From assembly GCA_012934845.2 (NCBI GenBank), contig WNNJ02000965.1:148164-212163 (forward strand): a DNA stretch of 64,000 nt, written 5' to 3'. The translations under genes and the position numbers were made by a program. Position 1 is the first letter of the stretch; each line of letters opens with the position of its first letter. Positions 32,801-44,580 of this stretch are shown here, in pieces. The stretch comes from Pomphorhynchus laevis. Lineage: Eukaryota > Acanthocephala > Palaeacanthocephala > Echinorhynchida > Pomphorhynchidae. Under the pieces are notes generated by a model, which saw only the letters and a program-made list of their open reading frames with translations, was not told where the DNA came from and did not search any database.

Positions 32801-32904
32801 TCTTCTTTCTTTCATTGGTGACTTTGTGGTGCTATCAAATATTACATATTCGGTCAAGAAGATCCCACATGAGGGCTCTACCAGATTACCATATATATAG
32901 ATTA

Positions 32905-33125
32905 ATACTAGGATTTTAAGTAACACCTGAAACACAAAGATAATCGTTTTATTCAAGCTTTCGACCAACTAATGGCCTTATTCAGGAAATTAATATTGTA
33001 TGTAATATTGTACGATATAATATACATACAATATTACTTTCCTGAGGAATGCCACTAGTTAGTCGAAAGCTTGAATAAAACGATTATCTTTGTGTTTCCG
33101 GTTTGACATAAAATCCTAGTATTAA
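32905..33125. repeat. Snap-back repeat, ~90-base arms
   Basis: Arms end in GGATTTTA...AACAC and complement, with CACAAAGATAATCGTTTTAT near each end. The minus strand of the left arm reads CTGAATAA, GGCCA-TTAGT-TGGTC, GAAAG. The right arm reads CTGAGGAA, TGCCACTAGTTAGTC, GAAAG. Confidence 0.75.
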
Positions 33126-33619
33126 TATATACAAGTATCCGTGAAAGGATCCCGGAGCTGATTTGAATATGTAATCTAAACTATATATATAGTATTCGGT
33201 GAGTTTCGAAACGTCGCCCAGGATCACCCATAATGATTCGATTTTTATAATTTTATGTAATATTTTGAACTGGTGGAAGAAAGTAAGCAATTGTTATTCA
33301 ATTTTCAGCTTATCGCTTAGCTTTATCAAGAATTGTCAAACTTACAATATTGCAGCATGTATACAGGTACTATTCAGTCAGTTTCGACAAGAAAGAATCG
33401 TACTTCATTTATTATCTTTCCATTCATATATTGTGTCCTTATTCAGATTGGCATTTTTGAATGTTTGTAGTTGCCCTTGTAATATTGCCTCCGCTTTCAA
33501 CCTAGTGGCCTGATCGCTAATATTGCTTGCTATGATTGTGCATTTTATGCGTGTATCATCTCCTTCGTGTTTATCGCAACCATAAGTTACAATGCCATCT
33601 GTGTTTTAATGCTTTTTTG

Positions 33620-33965
33620 ATTGATCCACTGTAATATTTCTTTGCTTAAGTTGATTTTTTACATCCGCACGTTTATTTCTAAGTCGCTCACTAAGAGATC
33701 GCTGCGTTTGTCCAACATATTGAACCTGACAAGGTGTACATTTTCCCAAATCAATTATATAATTTGTCGTACAGTTATTGTTGCCACTAACACGGGATTG
33801 AATCCCGTTTGTATACTTTTAAAGCTTTTAGTTTCGTTTACGCATTTACACGCTTTACACCTTGGACGTTTGCATGTATTACACTTATTTGTATCATTCG
33901 TCTCCCTTAGACTTTTTAGTTTTGATCTTACTACATATAATCTTATTGTGTTGCTCAATTTGAAA
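33620..33965 (-). mobile_element. PLE endonuclease: Cys motif plus GIY-YIG block
   Basis: On the minus strand CNTCKRPRCKACKCVNETKS (a four-cysteine finger) is followed by a segment ending LGKCTPCQVQYVGQTQRSLS and ERLRNKRADVKNQLKQ. A zinc-finger-like motif before the GIY-YIG nuclease is typical of Naiad-like PLEs, in which the nuclease is N-terminal to the RT. No RT lies in line with it, so it is a separate broken fragment. Confidence 0.65.
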
Positions 33966-34275
33966 TATATACATGGCTCTTTCCCTTCGACGGAGATTCG
34001 TCTGCAAATAGTTTTTGATAGCCATTTTTAATATCTCTACCTAAATTTCTTATTTCGCTGTGATACGGTATTGCAGCGTATATTCCGTTGTTGGCTTTGA
34101 CGCTCGCAGATCAAAACAAAAAAAACTGTGATGCAGCAGTGACACATATCGAAGAAAATCTGAGCATAGATTTAAATTAACTATAATTGAAGATGCATTA
34201 TTGGATACAAATGAATGGAGAAGAAAATAACTTTACTGGACAGCACAGCTTATGTTCGATCTTAAAGGATCAATG

Positions 34276-35842
34276 ACAAATAAACAGCTGTCCTTGTAAA
34301 ATTGGTGTGAGATTCTTCCGCCCTTATACGTGGTATAATAACACAAGTGCGTGCAAATATTTACTGGTGGTGAGCGATAGTAATTGAAGAAGGCATCAGC
34401 CGAAACTAGTCTTGTGAAATTCTATCTTTATTTTCGTTGTTTCAATAATTTAACTGTTTGAACAATTATATGTGTATATTAATTGGCAATCAGAATTGAT
34501 TTCAATTAAATTTGCAAAATTTAATAAAGCAGAAGAGTCAAGTGATCGTCAGCCAACATTAAAGGGACCGAAAACGTAAAACGTAGGTATTGTATCAGTA
34601 ATTGATGAAGTTCACCAATACTGAAATGTAGCGGACTGCTGTTGGCTTGTATATAGGAATAAAGCAACGTACAATGCCATTAAAAAATGTCAATTGTAAT
34701 AATGACTGTGCAATTAAATTAAAATGACTAGTTTGAAAATAGTAATTAATTGCAAAAATAGTTAGTTTTTCAAATTAAAGGTAGAATTTTCATCTAGCGG
34801 CGCTGATTTAATTTAAAATCAGAAATGATTTCAATTAAATTGGCAAAATGTGATAAGAAAATTTTTCATCCAATCTAATTGTCAATAAAGTAGTCAAGTC
34901 GAGTGATCGCCAGACACCATCAAAAGAACCGAAACGTAGGTATTGGATCAGTAGCTAATCAGGTCCACTAATACTGAGATGTAGCGTATAGATAGGCATC
35001 AGTATTAGCGTCCACTAATACTGATGTTGGCGTATAGATAGGATCAAAGTAGCGTGCAGAATAATAATACTCATCAAAATTTCAATTGTAACAATGACTG
35101 TACAATTAAATTAACTTAAAATTAGGAAACAAACTGTATATGACTAGTTTCATAATAGTAATTGATTTTAAAAATAGATAGGTTTGCAAATTGAAGGTAA
35201 AACCTTCTACGACCGCTAATTAAATTTGCAATCAGAAATGATTTCAATTAAATTTGCAAAATTTTAATAAGGGATTTCATTAAATCTGATTCTCTATAAA
35301 GCAGACGAGTCGAGTAATCGTCAGCCAACATTAAAAGAACCGAAACGTGATAAGTAGGTTTTGGATCAGTAGTTAATGAGGTTCGCAAATTCTGAAACGT
35401 TATGTACTGATGTTTGCTTATAGATATGATAAATACATACGGAAATGTAGATTACAGATTAAAGCAACGTGCATAATGAAGTCGACACTGCGGAATCAGA
35501 ATTTTATAAATAAATTGAAAACACTATAGTGTATTTTAAACAACGTGAATATAAACATACGTGAAACGTAGGTATTTTATAAGTAATTGATGAAGTCCAT
35601 CAATTACTGTAATTGATGAAGTCCATCAGCATTAACAAATAAACAGCTGTCCTTATAAAATTGGTGTGAAATTCTTCTGCCCTTTTACGTTGTATAATAA
35701 ATAACTCAAGTGCGTGCAAATATTTACTGGTGGTGAGCGATAGTAATTGAAGAAGGCATCAGCCGAAACTAGTTTTGTAAAAAATCTATCTTTATCTTTG
35801 TAGTTATAATAATTTAACTGATTGAACAATTATAAAATTGAA
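34276..35842 (+). repeat. Direct-repeat-bounded tandem array with ribozyme-like box
   Basis: A ~190-base direct repeat (about 34,276-34,466 and 35,634-35,842, starting ACAAATAAACAGCTGTCCTT) bounds about 1.17 kb. In between are about three units of 360-410 bases, each with a version of GTCAGCCAACATTAAAAG then ACCGAAACG (near 34,550, 34,910 and 35,320). Both end repeats contain TTGAAGAAGGCATCAGCCGAAAC: TGAAGAA, hairpin GGC-ATCA-GCC, GAAAC. No protein is coded. It recalls small non-autonomous elements with ribozyme-bearing repeats (retrozyme-like), which is inference only. Confidence 0.65.
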
Positions 35843-35879
35843 TATGAATGAAAAAGGATCACAATAGGCGGTTCAAACA

Positions 35880-36325
35880 ACATATCATATATATAATCGT
35901 TAATGTATCCAAAAACCGGAATTTGATTACTAGCCGGAAAATTCCGAAAAACCGGAATTAATTTGATTACATTTGATTACTTTTGTTATCACTCCTAGAC
36001 GAGCTGATGGTAGCCGGCAGAACAGATCAGTAGGGTGAACTACCATCAGTCGTCTTGGCTGCTTTGTGATATATTCAAAAAGACATCATCGAGAAATCGC
36101 TTACGTGCTAGCATGGGTATTTCCCCTTTAATCTAACTACGTGCTTTCCGGATAATCCAATTTTTTCATCGGTAGTAGATTTAATTGCTGTCGTTGCTTG
36201 TTTTCTCACATGATCCAACATAGGATCCATTTTCATGATTTGGTATTTTTATGTGTTACACTGTACTCCGTGATCCAATCAGTTTCGGTTTTATAATCGT
36301 TTATGTTTAAAATATCGGAGTTCGC
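35880..36325 (-). repeat. Dispersed repeat A, copy beside the right arm
   Basis: Minus-strand copy of the element at 5,640 with its longer flank (CCGGATAATCC, TTAATTGCTGTCG, TCTCACATGATCC), also present at 6,660-6,760. It is directly followed by another copy in which the right arm begins, so two repeat A copies lie in tandem at the inner breakpoint. Confidence 0.7.
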
Positions 36326-37019
36326 TTACTAGCACAGCAGACTTCGTTATCACTCCTAGACGAGCTGATGGTAGCCGTCAGCACTCATAAGTAGGATAAC
36401 TATTACCAGTCGTGTCGGATGCCTTGTGATATATTTATAAAGACATCTCCGAGAATTCGCTTACATGTTAGCATCTTTAAACTAACAATGTGCTATCCGG
36501 ATCATCCTATAGTTTTCCCACATAAAGATCTATTAAAAGTTTTTATTATATTTCTAATTTATCTTTAGAAAAGCTCATATCTACATAATGACCTATTAAA
36601 AGTTCTTATTATATTTCTTTTTCTATTAATTTTTCTATTTGTTTATTTAGTGTATTTGAATTTGATAAAATCCGATCAGCTAACTGAGTCTACGGATTTG
36701 ATACGCTATAAAAATCAAAATTAAAGATAAATAATTATAAATAATAAATAATTATATAAGATTATTTATAATAGCAATTTATATAAATTTAAAATTTAAA
36801 ATAGAAATTAACTTAAATGTTATGATTAATAAATAATATTCAGATACGATGTATCATAATAAGGAATAATTTTGATCAATATTATTAGATAATGTTGGAT
36901 ATCTAGTATGATCTAGGTATGTCAGAGATTTTTTCAGTTAGTTTATAAATATACTCTAATTAATATATAATATAGTTTATAATATGTTACATCATTTAAT
37001 TTCTATAATATTTTAATAG

Positions 37020-37143
37020 CTTTCCACCCATCACTTATTACAGACTGCCAGAAGCAGTAATTCCATTGCATTACAATTGGTTACTAAACTTTGAGCAAAT
37101 ACAATCTCCCTTTGTTTATGCAAATATAGAAATTAAAATTAAG
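37020..37143 (+). CDS. M1-like gene, exon 2
   Basis: Acceptor TTTTAATAG, donor GTAAGT, 124 bases. After the base that completes the exon 1 codon it reads FPPITYYRLPEAVIPLHYNW, LLNFEQIQSP, FVYANIEIKIK. YRLP..V.P.HY is the hallmark start of the M1 aminopeptidase N-terminal beta domain. It ends in phase 0. Confidence 0.8.
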
Positions 37144-37607
37144 GTAAGTTAATTAATTGTCAAATTAAGAAAAATTGTTTTCTGTTGTTACTAACATTTA
37201 TTATGATAAAGATTATTTTATTTAAAGATTTTTGCTTAAGTGACACTTTATTTTCGCCTATTAAACAATTCATTAAAGCATAATTATTTGCAAATACTAT
37301 ATGTATATAATGATTGTGCTAATCATCGATTTATTAGATTTATTCATTAATTACTGTTTTAACAAATTTACAATAACTTGTATGGGTATAAAACCAAATG
37401 CATTTTGATTGTTTATTGACGGATAGTCTGTAAATTTTCTCGATGGGCAAGTTTGGAAAGTTGTGCTTAAAATGTTGATTTCAAAACATTTAAATATTAT
37501 TATCCGAGCATTTTATTAAATCACTGATGACTTTTTACGAAGGGCATATAGTGATAACGTAAAAAAGAAAAGAACAATTGGAATACAATTTTAACACTTT
37601 AATTGAC

Positions 37608-37940
37608 TAACATTTTTTTTTATTTTGTACATAATTATTACAAATTAGAGTAAGTATAATGAATGATCAGATTCTAAATTCTCACCGATCGGCAAGGATT
37701 TTGTAAGCTCCGGCTTATTACTGTACTTTTTAGAGTTATTTCTTTGTGATCGCTGATATTCTTCGCTATCATGTTCATGCGATCCATGAGCGTTGCTGTG
37801 ACGCTTATCTTCCGATTCGGTTGATGTATTCGCGGCCGCGGTGGTGGCGGTTGTAATGAATTCGTTATTTCTTCGAACCATGTTTGAGCAACTCTTCAAA
37901 ATTGATGCGATATTACTACTTTTATTCGTAATTAATTGAC
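37608..37940 (-). pseudogene. Retrocopy of an mRNA 3' end, right arm only
   Basis: A 333-base insertion (one target copy included) with the 9-base duplication TTAATTGAC at 37,599-37,607 and 37,932-37,940. On the minus strand an open frame without its start reads NKSSNIASILKSCSNMVRRN, then ITTATTAAANTSTESEDKRH, SNAHGSHEHDSEEYQRSQRN and ends ESDHSLYLL-stop. Then come about 40 bases of 3' UTR, AATAAA and A9. The GC content is higher than the surroundings, as in real coding sequence. It is a 5'-truncated processed copy of an unidentified host gene. Its absence from the mirror arm dates it after the duplication. Confidence 0.8.
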
Positions 37941-38279
37941 ATTCTAAATAAAACTAACTAGAATCTGGTAATTTTCGAGTTCATATGTATCGTCTATTTT
38001 TTATTTACATCGTCTATTATGTATTAGTCGATTCATAAAGATTGACTTTTATTTTAAATTGAAATTATAAATTTTTAATTTGATATAATAATAAATTGTA
38101 TAAAATCTTATATAATTATTTATTATTTATTCATCTTTATTTTTATTTATATATCTTTTAAAATACATAGACTCAGTTATCTGATTATTATAATATACTT
38201 ATGTTTAGATCAGCTAAATAAGTGTATGTATTTTATACTCGTATAATTGATAAATTAAAAATAACGCTTAAAAATTAAA

Positions 38280-38870
38280 AAGAAAATAGTAAAATATATA
38301 AATCAACATAATAATATTAAAATAAATTTAAAATCATTAGCGAAAATGTTTTATGGATGGATAATAAACAATATGCTTTGTATAAGAATAAGATATTAGA
38401 TAGCAAATTATATCAGAGGAAATACGTCATTAACATGTATTTGGCACAGATGCTATGTTAGGTCGAGGAATAGGAGCGGATTACAAATAACATAGCAGTT
38501 TCTCCTGATGACCTCTAATTGATTTCCCAGTAATATAACCTCTGCCAGAACTACTGAAACTATAAATTATTAACGCGGCATTGTTTTTCTACTAATTTTC
38601 AAGCAAGTTTAATGGATTTTTGCTTTTAATATATATATTTTTGCAATAAAAATTCAAATATTATTGAAAATTTATATAAAATATTAAACGAAAATTTTTT
38701 ATGGATGGATAATAAACAATATGATTTGTATTAGAATAAGGTACACTAAATAATCAAATTTAATCATAGGAAATACATCATTAGCTCGTATTTGACCCCA
38801 CTGCTATGTTCGGTCGAGGAATAGGAAGCCAAACTGATAAAAAATCAGTTCCTCCTGATTACATATAATT
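38280..38870 (+). mobile_element. Two PLE 3' ends with hammerhead-like tails, right arm
   Basis: Mirror of 13,060-13,640. The tail stems ATGCTATGTT...AACATAGCAG and the CTGATGACCTCTAAT end are best seen at 38,445-38,520. Confidence 0.65.
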
Positions 38871-39812
38871 CTTATTATAATTCATTGTCTGTTATTTATT
38901 AGTCAATTCAAAAAAATAACGTTTGTTTTATATTTCAATTTTAAATGTTGGCTTGATATAAATTATACAAAATATTTGATAACAATTAAATACTTATCAG
39001 AAAATAAAACTATTCCGATCTTAAATTAAAATCAAAATTACGTTAAAAACAATAAAATTTAGATTTATATTATTTCAAATCGGCGTTAACATATCTTTTA
39101 GTTCATATAAATAAAACGCAGGGAGTGTTAGAAAAGTAAATTTCATATTTGGATTTAATTTTAAATTAAAAAAATACAAATTAATAAATAAATTTTTATG
39201 AGTTTATAAAAAATAAGTAAAAAAATTAATTTTTATTTTTTTACGTATGTATAATAAATATAACACCTATATGACAGAAGTCCAACCGTTGAATAAATAG
39301 ACGTTTTAAAATATTTTGATAAATAAAAATTAACTCAAAGTAGACATAAATTTTGTAGCCATGCTGATACGTTTGTTAGAAGAATATAGATCGAAACCGC
39401 ATAACCTAGCACTATCTGTAGATGATCTCTAATCCGAATTATGATACACGGTAAATTATTTATAATTCAATAAATAAAATTGATTTTTGTTAATTCTTAC
39501 AAATATGGTTCAATTCTTATCCATATTCGCACTGTTTCCGAATATAAGCAGTTACCAACATTATCAGAATCCACTTGTGATTTTGAAATATCAAAATCGA
39601 CGGCTGGTGCATGAGTTGTAATTATCGATTTAACATTCAATAATCCATATATTTTTTAATTTGAACTTTAAATATAAATTTAAAACAAATTTTCTAAATA
39701 AAGATTATCAATGAAGCTAATCAGTTGTGCTTTCTAGCATCTATCTGATAACATTAGATTTCTTAAAACTCTCATGGATTTAATCGTGTTTATGAATCTT
39801 TATTTATTACAG

Positions 39813-39971
39813 GTTACTAATCGAGTTCGGTGGCTTTATATCAACACAGATAACTTGACAATATTGAATGCCTCTTTTTGCGATCCAGTTGACATATATT
39901 TAAATGAACCCTTAACTTTTCTATCATTGGAAAATTCATTAATGAAGCTCGAATGTTCAAGAGTTATCTAT
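39813..39971 (+). CDS. M1-like gene, exon 3
   Basis: 159 bases, phase 0 at both ends (acceptor TTATTACAG, donor GTAAGA). It reads VTNRVRWLYINTDNLTIL and ends MKLECSRVIY. This fits the part of the M1 N-terminal domain where T..I.LH...L.I strands occur, but the usual His of LH is replaced. Confidence 0.75.
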
Positions 39972-40500
39972 GTAAGAATAATTTCACCACTTTTCTGTTA
40001 TATTTTCTAAGCAAAATCGATAAATTTATGCGATGTCTTTCTTTTAATTAAATTTTAATTTACATTCTTACCCAATATTTTCAGATGAGTTTGTAAATGT
40101 TGTCATTTAATACATTTTATAATCTAATATTTTTAACATTGTTGTATTTTAAAACTTTTAATTATTTAAAGTTGTGATGTATCTGAATCATAAATTTTTA
40201 AATTTATGATTCATACTTTTGTATTGTATGAATCCTAGTAGAGAAGGATCTTAGAAGACAATACCATTGCACGGAATCACTATTAAAATCATGTACACTC
40301 AATGAGCTGAGTATACATTAAAGATTATAGATTAAAGCAATAATCAATGATCTATAAACAATGATAAGTATATATCCAGTTTCATCATACTGCACGAGCG
40401 GCTGCATATTTATTGATTCGTTTTACATATTTACATTATATTTTTCTTAACATTTTCCTTTTTGCTTTTTTCAAATTTTAATTTATTATTTTGTCTACAG

Positions 40501-40611
40501 CCTGGAGAATATCTGCTGCGCATATTCTATATTCTCAATGTTGATGTAAACTTAGGAATTACAAAATATCCGAGTGAGGATGGCTCTTGGATAGCACTTA
40601 CCAATTTTCAG
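40501..40611 (+). CDS. M1-like gene, exon 4
   Basis: 111 bases, phase 0 (acceptor TTGTCTACAG, donor GTAATT). PGEYLLRIFYILN then EDGSWIALTNFQ corresponds to G..Y.L.I.F.G.L and W...TQFE of the family. It ends exactly where the ARRAFPCFDEP exon is expected. Confidence 0.75.
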
Positions 40612-41879
40612 GTAATTTGGACAATTCTATATAATCATAAATTTAAAATGATTCTTGTCTATTTCCATGTAAATCTTTCTGTTAATTTGTTTGACCTCTG
40701 TTCAGCATATTTTGTATGTTCAGAATACTTTATGTTGTTGAAAAACACTTTACATGAAATCATGTTATCCAGAATCTAAAATAACTTTAATAAGGCTTTT
40801 ATAAATAATAAAATGATATGTAATAAAACAATATAATATGTTATGATATGCTCCGCTGTAAACACGGAACTGTGACGATAAGAGATTCCTCTGAGATTCA
40901 GTATAAATATCAGCCCCAATTGTAAATCAGCGCTTTGCATTTATTTATCTTTGTTGAGTATAACAAAACTGCAAAGTATTATGGTTTGTTCATGAACACC
41001 GCAAATGTTTGTGTCCCTCTTTGATAGTCCACCATTGATTTAGAGTAACGGACAAGGTCATTTTTAATTAAAGATTGTTGGCTATAGATAAGAATCACTG
41101 CTTTACACGGATATTTGCCACATGTAAACAATGAAATCTAGAAATATTGGCATTGATATGCCAATACGAATATTGGCATTTATTGGCATCAAATATTATG
41201 CATTTTAAGATAATCGTGTTCGCTTATGGAAAAATAACCTCTGACTTGTGAAAATATTTCATTTAGCCATCTACTGACGAAATTAATAAAAATTTTAATA
41301 ATTAAGTTATGATAATTAAGTTAATATTATCAATTATTAATAAATTAATATTATAAATTATTATTAATTAATATGATATTCAATATTAATTAAGTTTTAA
41401 TATTTAAGTTGTTTTTTACAAATCTAATATATAAATTTAAATTTGATATTAAATAATATTATAAAACAAATTATATTTTATAATATTGAAAGAATGAAAA
41501 TAGCTTTATTATTAATTTACAAACAAGAGCAACTATGTCAGCTCTTATTGACTGTAGGGAGCCGCCCTGACAGTAATATTTACAAACATAATCAATGAGT
41601 ATAATATGGCTGGTAAAAAACACACTTCGTAGTACTTATTTATTCAAGTTTTCGTGAGATTAACTTCAAACAAGTTTCTATAAAGAAAACATTTTCTGAC
41701 TTTGTTAGAATAAACTTTGTATTTGAAAAATTTATTATGATGTCTGCTGCATTGAATGATTGGAATCTCGATGTCTGATGTTACAGAAATCGGCTATATT
41801 TCGAATAAATTAAAGATTCACTGCTTTTTTTTATTGAAGATAGCAGTCATTCTGATTTTAACCGATGCCAAGGTTGATC

Positions 41880-42490
41880 TATCTATGCGACAATCCATTT
41901 TGTTCATACGATCGATTTTATTCATTTCACGCTGAGATAAATTATCCAATACTGGATGCATGATTGTTCACTAGTCAATCCAATGTTTGAAAATGGTGAA
42001 AAAAGATACATCGGGAGCATTTCACCAGTTGATATTTTGTGGCTACCACAGCATAGGTTACTTGTGAAAGTAATTACTGAAATTCGAAGTTCTTCCACTA
42101 GAATTATGCAAAAAAATAGATATTCGCAAGCGTCAATTGTTTGTAAAGAGAACCTGATTATTATCAATTTGCTTAGATTAAGCATCAAGTGGTTCGTTGA
42201 ACACCAATCTAGGAGATTATTTACTTCCGCTTCCATAGAATCATTCGAGTGCCTAATATTGCTTGCTACAATCAAGATGGAAATGTCATCTGCGTATTTA
42301 CAGCATTTTGAGTTAATCTTGATGATTGCAAAATCATTTATAAAAATGGCAAATGAGAATGGCTAGATGATACTTTCTTGAGGAACGCAGGCGTTAAGTC
42401 AACACAAATCTAAGGTTGACTTTGGATGTTTTATGCGTTGAGACCGGTTTCTAAGGTACTCGTAGACGAAACTCAATTGCCATAATAACG
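41880..42490 (-). mobile_element. LINE RT relic (Jockey/CR1-like), right arm
   Basis: Mirror of the fragment at 9,430-10,060. One T fewer in a homopolymer (near 42,112) leaves its minus-strand frame open for 117 codons (41,922-42,275). Broken elsewhere. Confidence 0.7.
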
Positions 42491-42509
42491 AATTAATTGT
42501 TGACTAGTT

Positions 42510-42890
42510 AATCCGATTAAATAATTCTATAATATTATTTAATATAGTTTTATTTAATATAATATTATTTAATATAATATTATTTAATATAGTTTTATTT
42601 AATATAATATTATTTAATTTAGTATTATTTAATATAATATTATTTAATATAATATTATTTAATATAGTTTTATTTAATATAATATTATTAAATATAATAT
42701 TATTTAATATAATATTATTTAATATAGTTTTATTTAATATAATATTATTTAATTTAGTATTATTTGATATAGTTTTTTTATATAGTTTTATTTAATATAA
42801 TATTATTATATATAATATTATTTAATATAATATTATTTAATAATATATTATAATAATATTAAATAATATTATAATGCTATTATATAATAT
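42510..42890. repeat. 15-bp AT array, right arm
   Basis: Mirror of 9,010-9,415, with units of TTTAATATAATATTA and TTTAATATAGTTTTA. Confidence 0.85.
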
Positions 42891-43054
42891 TTACATGATT
42901 GTCGTATAATATGAAATAATTGTATTATTGGTACTGTTTACAAAAATGCGGTATGCCAGGAACATTTAATTGTTACCAACAAGTTCCTGTAACAAACGTA
43001 TTTGCAAGCTAGTATGATATATATTCTTCAATATTTATTACCTATTTGTTATAG

Positions 43055-43162
43055 AACGGCAATGCCCAATCTGCTGTACCTTGCTGGGAAGATCGAAGGT
43101 ATATAGCTACATGGAGTATACAAGTTAAAATACCATTGGAATATAACTTTAAAACTATACTG
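43055..43162 (+). CDS. M1-like gene, exon 5
   Basis: 108 bases, phase 0 (acceptor TTGTTATAG, donor GTATCC). It reads NGNAQSAVPCWEDRRYIATW, then SIQVKIPLEYNFKTIL. This lines up with ARRAFPCFDEPALKATF.I.I.RP..Y..LSNM of M1 enzymes: Pro-Cys and the following aromatic are kept, while the conserved DEP has become EDR. Confidence 0.75.
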
Positions 43163-43563
43163 GTATCCTAATATATTTTAGAGTTGCCGTGATGACATTT
43201 TTAATGATACTTTTAGTAAGAATTTTGAAAACTGATATCAATCGACATCAAAGGATCACTTAATTGACTTAATAATTAAAACATTGTGTTAAATTATAGA
43301 AAAATCGTTTATTAACTTAGAAATTTAGAGTAGCAGATGGTAGAGTAATAACATAATTTATATCATAAATATTTAGAAATATTTATGTATGTTAAAAATA
43401 AATATAAATAAATATATAAGTTTGATAAGTTTGATGTGCTCTTCAATTGTTCGGAACGTTTAAGAGTTTCATTTAACCTTGAAAGAAAACGAGAGTTTCC
43501 TTTTGATGTTTTAACACCCTGAACAAATATATAAATATTTTTTTATATCTAAACGTAGAAATG

Positions 43564-43707
43564 TAGATATTTCTTCGTTCGTTCTCTTCATTTATGTGTT
43601 GCCAAAGTTTATTACTGCAAATATAATTTATTAAACTAAAAATATAGATATTTCTTCATTCTCTTCATTTATGTGTTGCCAAAGTTTATTACTGCAAATA
43701 TAATTTA
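43564..43707 (+). repeat. Local duplication at the outer breakpoint
   Basis: Two units of about 65 bases (43,564-43,630 and 43,645-43,707) with TAGATATTTCTTC and TGTTGCCAAAGTTTATTACT. The match to the left arm stops at 43,654, a few bases into unit 2. Confidence 0.7.
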
Positions 43708-43939
43708 AAAATTATAATTAAATTATAATTAATTTTACTTAAATTATTAAGAATTTGTATTAATTTTTTTTATTAAAAATTTTTATTTTATTTTTTTAAA
43801 CAAATTAAAAAATGAAAAAAATAAATAAAAAACGTTTTATTAAATTTATTTGCAAACTTATAAACTTAAATTAAACTAATTAGCAAATAAATTGTAAATC
43901 TTACGAATTTAACACTTGGCAAATAAAATGGAATAACAT

Positions 43940-44580
43940 TACTTGCAAACCCTATGTAAATAATTATTGAAGCTGGATCAAAGGAAAAAAATAAATTATT
44001 TTTGATATTTCGCTAACTTTGATATTTCGCTAAATTACTTCGCTGGATGTTTTAAAAAAATGATTAAAAAATATTTGTAGATTTAAATGCGCAACTGACC
44101 TTCAATAGACCTTTCTATGTTTTTGTTGTCTAAAATTGAAAAATATTTTTTAAATGGTTGATAATGATCTTTTATTGATGAATAATTATTGGAGCTGTAT
44201 CAAAGAGAAGAAGAAATTAATTTTGATATTTCGCTAACCTCTGTTAGCATCTTCAGAAAATTACAATTTGATAAATAATTATTGGAGTTGTATCAAAGAG
44301 AAGAAGAAATTAATTTTGATATTTCGCTAACTAAAAATTCTTTATTCTAAATAGTTGATAATGATCCATTATTGATAAATAATTATTGGAGCTGGATCAA
44401 AGAAAAGAGGAAATTTTTTATTGATATTTCGCTAACTTCTGTTAGCATCTTCAGAAAATTACATTAAGTTAATTTTGTGAAGATGCTAACAGAAGTTAGC
44501 AAAATATCAAATAAAATGTTCCTTCTTTATTTGATCCAGCTCCAATAATTATTTATCAATAATGGATAAATAATCAACTA
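43940..44580. repeat. Cluster of direct and inverted hairpin-repeat units
   Basis: Four direct units (near 43,960, 44,190, 44,276 and 44,378), each with AATAATTATTGGAGCTG, GATATTTCGCTAAC and in most CTTCTGTTAGCATCTTCAG, then one inverted unit (44,465-44,575). On the minus strand the core reads CTGAAGAT, GCTAAC-AGAA-GTTAGC, GAAAT. It lies within intron 5 of the M1-like gene. Confidence 0.75.

Larger units (their letters stand above)
36326..43654 (+). repeat. Right arm of the ~7.0 kb inverted duplication
   Basis: Mirror of 8,271-18,557. It carries the empty target site of the left-arm LINE (36,857-36,871) and an insertion of its own (37,608-37,940) that the left arm lacks. It contains M1-like exons 2-5 in the sense direction of the gene. 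The outer end falls inside the second unit of a short local duplication (43,564-43,707). Confidence 0.93.

Noticed and set aside
34276-35842. LTR retrotransposon, because of the direct terminal repeats
   Set aside because: No gag or pol coding, no TG...CA ends and no primer-binding site that I could see; the tandem inner units fit a ribozyme-type small element better.
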